From assembly GCA_945866155.1 (NCBI GenBank), contig CAMBGL010000078.1:1-5985 (forward strand): DNA of 5,985 bases, in the 5' to 3' direction. The notes beneath the pieces are model-generated. The model had not been told where the DNA came from and searched no databases. It saw only the letters and a program-made list of their open reading frames with translations. A program made the translations under genes and the position numbers. Every line of letters starts with the position of its first letter. The first letter of the stretch is position 1. Shown here piece after piece: positions 5,274 through 5,985 of this stretch. This DNA is from Bifidobacterium breve. GTDB taxonomy: Bacteria > Actinomycetota > Actinomycetes > Nanopelagicales > Nanopelagicaceae.

Positions 5274-5985
5274 TTTGCACACTCACACTACGTGTAGCGA
5301 TGGGACGGATACGCCCCGCGAATTAGTAAATAAAGCGTTATCACAAGGGCTCAGTGTCCTTGCAATTACAGATCACGATACAACTTCAGGTTGGGATGAA
5401 GCACGACAAGCATTGCGCGGTAACTTAGAGTTAGTACTAGGCGCGGAAGTTTCATGCCTAACAGATGATGGAATAAGCGTTCACATGCTCGGACTTCTCT
5501 TCGATGAAACTAATGTGGCGATGCAAGTTCTCTTAGAGGAGACCCGAGATGGGCGAATTCCACGAATGCGCAAAATGATTGAGCTCATGCGTGCTGAAGG
5601 AATAGATATTTCCCTCGAAGATGTTGAGGCGGTAACACCGCTCGGTGCGACACTTGGCCGCCCACATTTAGCAGATGCACTTGTGAGAAATGGAGTTATT
5701 GCTTCCCGAGATGAAGCATTTCAAGGACTACTCAATAATGAATCTAGATTCTATGTTTCACATGCAGCGCCAACTCCGGCGCAAGCAATTAGAGCAATTC
5801 GCTCTGCAGGTGGAGTAGCTGTTATTGCACACGCATTTGCATCTCACCGCGGAAAAATTCTTGTCAGTGATGATTTCGAAGAACTATATGAAGCAGGACT
5901 CAATGGCATTGAGGTGGATCACAGAGATCACAGCCCAGCAGAGCGTGACATGTTACGTGCGATTGCGATTGAAAAAAATTTGGTA
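5266..5985 (+). CDS. PHP-domain phosphoesterase, RNase AM / 3',5'-nucleoside bisphosphate phosphatase type (3' end outside window)
   Basis: Metal-dependent phosphoesterase of the PHP family, closest in appearance to E. coli YciV/RNase AM (TrpH), which hydrolyses short 5'-phosphorylated RNAs and nucleoside 3',5'-bisphosphates such as pAp. 240 codons are visible, open to the window end; the family is about 280-300 residues. Metal ligands are visible: DLHTHTTCSDG (His5, His7, Asp12), ITDHDT (Asp36, His37), GAEVS (Glu61), HMLGL (His73), GRPHLA (His134) and VIAHAF (His189), then GIEVDHRDHS (214-223). The final Asp-x-His motif expected near the C terminus lies beyond the window. ATG 5266 is certain because the HxH motif starts at residue 5. 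It overlaps the transporter stop by eight bases, with only a weak GGG-containing ribosome site upstream, so translation is probably coupled. The broad family is secure; the exact substrate is inferred. Confidence 0.92.
   Translation, partial: MIDLHTHTTCSDGTDTPRELVNKALSQGLSVLAITDHDTTSGWDEARQALRGNLELVLGAEVSCLTDDGISVHMLGLLFDETNVAMQVLLEETRDGRIPRMRKMIELMRAEGIDISLEDVEAVTPLGATLGRPHLADALVRNGVIASRDEAFQGLLNNESRFYVSHAAPTPAQAIRAIRSAGGVAVIAHAFASHRGKILVSDDFEELYEAGLNGIEVDHRDHSPAERDMLRAIAIEKNLV

Overview
The window reads as a piece of a streamlined actinobacterial chromosome. It is almost entirely coding (only two gaps, 36 and 71 bases), with short overlaps between genes and an AT-leaning, low-GC codon choice that is unusual for Actinobacteria. 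The gene order HtrA-like protease, TatB, Mrp, DUF1003 protein, MgtE/CBS protein is the order I know from the sigE-rseA-htrA-tatB-mrp region of mycobacteria and relatives. Low GC plus compactness suggests a freshwater acI-type (Nanopelagicales) actinobacterium; that placement is inference and was not tested by a search.

Layout. Bases 1-1074 (+): 3' part of a membrane-anchored trypsin-like serine protease with one PDZ domain (HtrA/DegP type), start outside the window. 1111-1416 (+): tatB, apparently with its own leaderless promoter. 1413-2534 (+): mrp, an Fe-S carrier P-loop ATPase overlapping tatB by four bases (ATGA). 2505-2999 (-): a DUF1003 two-helix membrane protein, tail-to-tail with mrp and overlapping it by 30 bases. 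3001-4293 (-): a soluble protein with PRC-barrel-like, MgtE N-terminal and paired CBS domains but no MgtE channel, one base upstream of the DUF1003 gene and probably co-transcribed with it. 4294-4364: a 71-base divergent promoter region. 4365-5273 (+): an EamA/DMT ten-helix transporter. 5266-5985 (+): a PHP-domain phosphoesterase of the RNase AM / nucleoside bisphosphate phosphatase type, overlapping the transporter by eight bases and cut by the window end.

How it fits together. The left half is an envelope and protein-export module: a surface quality-control protease, a twin-arginine translocase subunit that helps export folded (often cofactor-bearing) proteins, and an Fe-S scaffold. The minus-strand pair looks like a cation- or nucleotide-responsive sensor joined to a small membrane protein, of unknown function. 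The right half is a transporter-phosphoesterase pair of unproven connection. The three genes that begin transcription units inside the window each have a TANNNT box exactly six bases before ATG, which points to leaderless mRNAs; the downstream operon genes instead use overlap or a Shine-Dalgarno. I saw no RNA gene, insertion sequence, CRISPR array or convincing intrinsic terminator.
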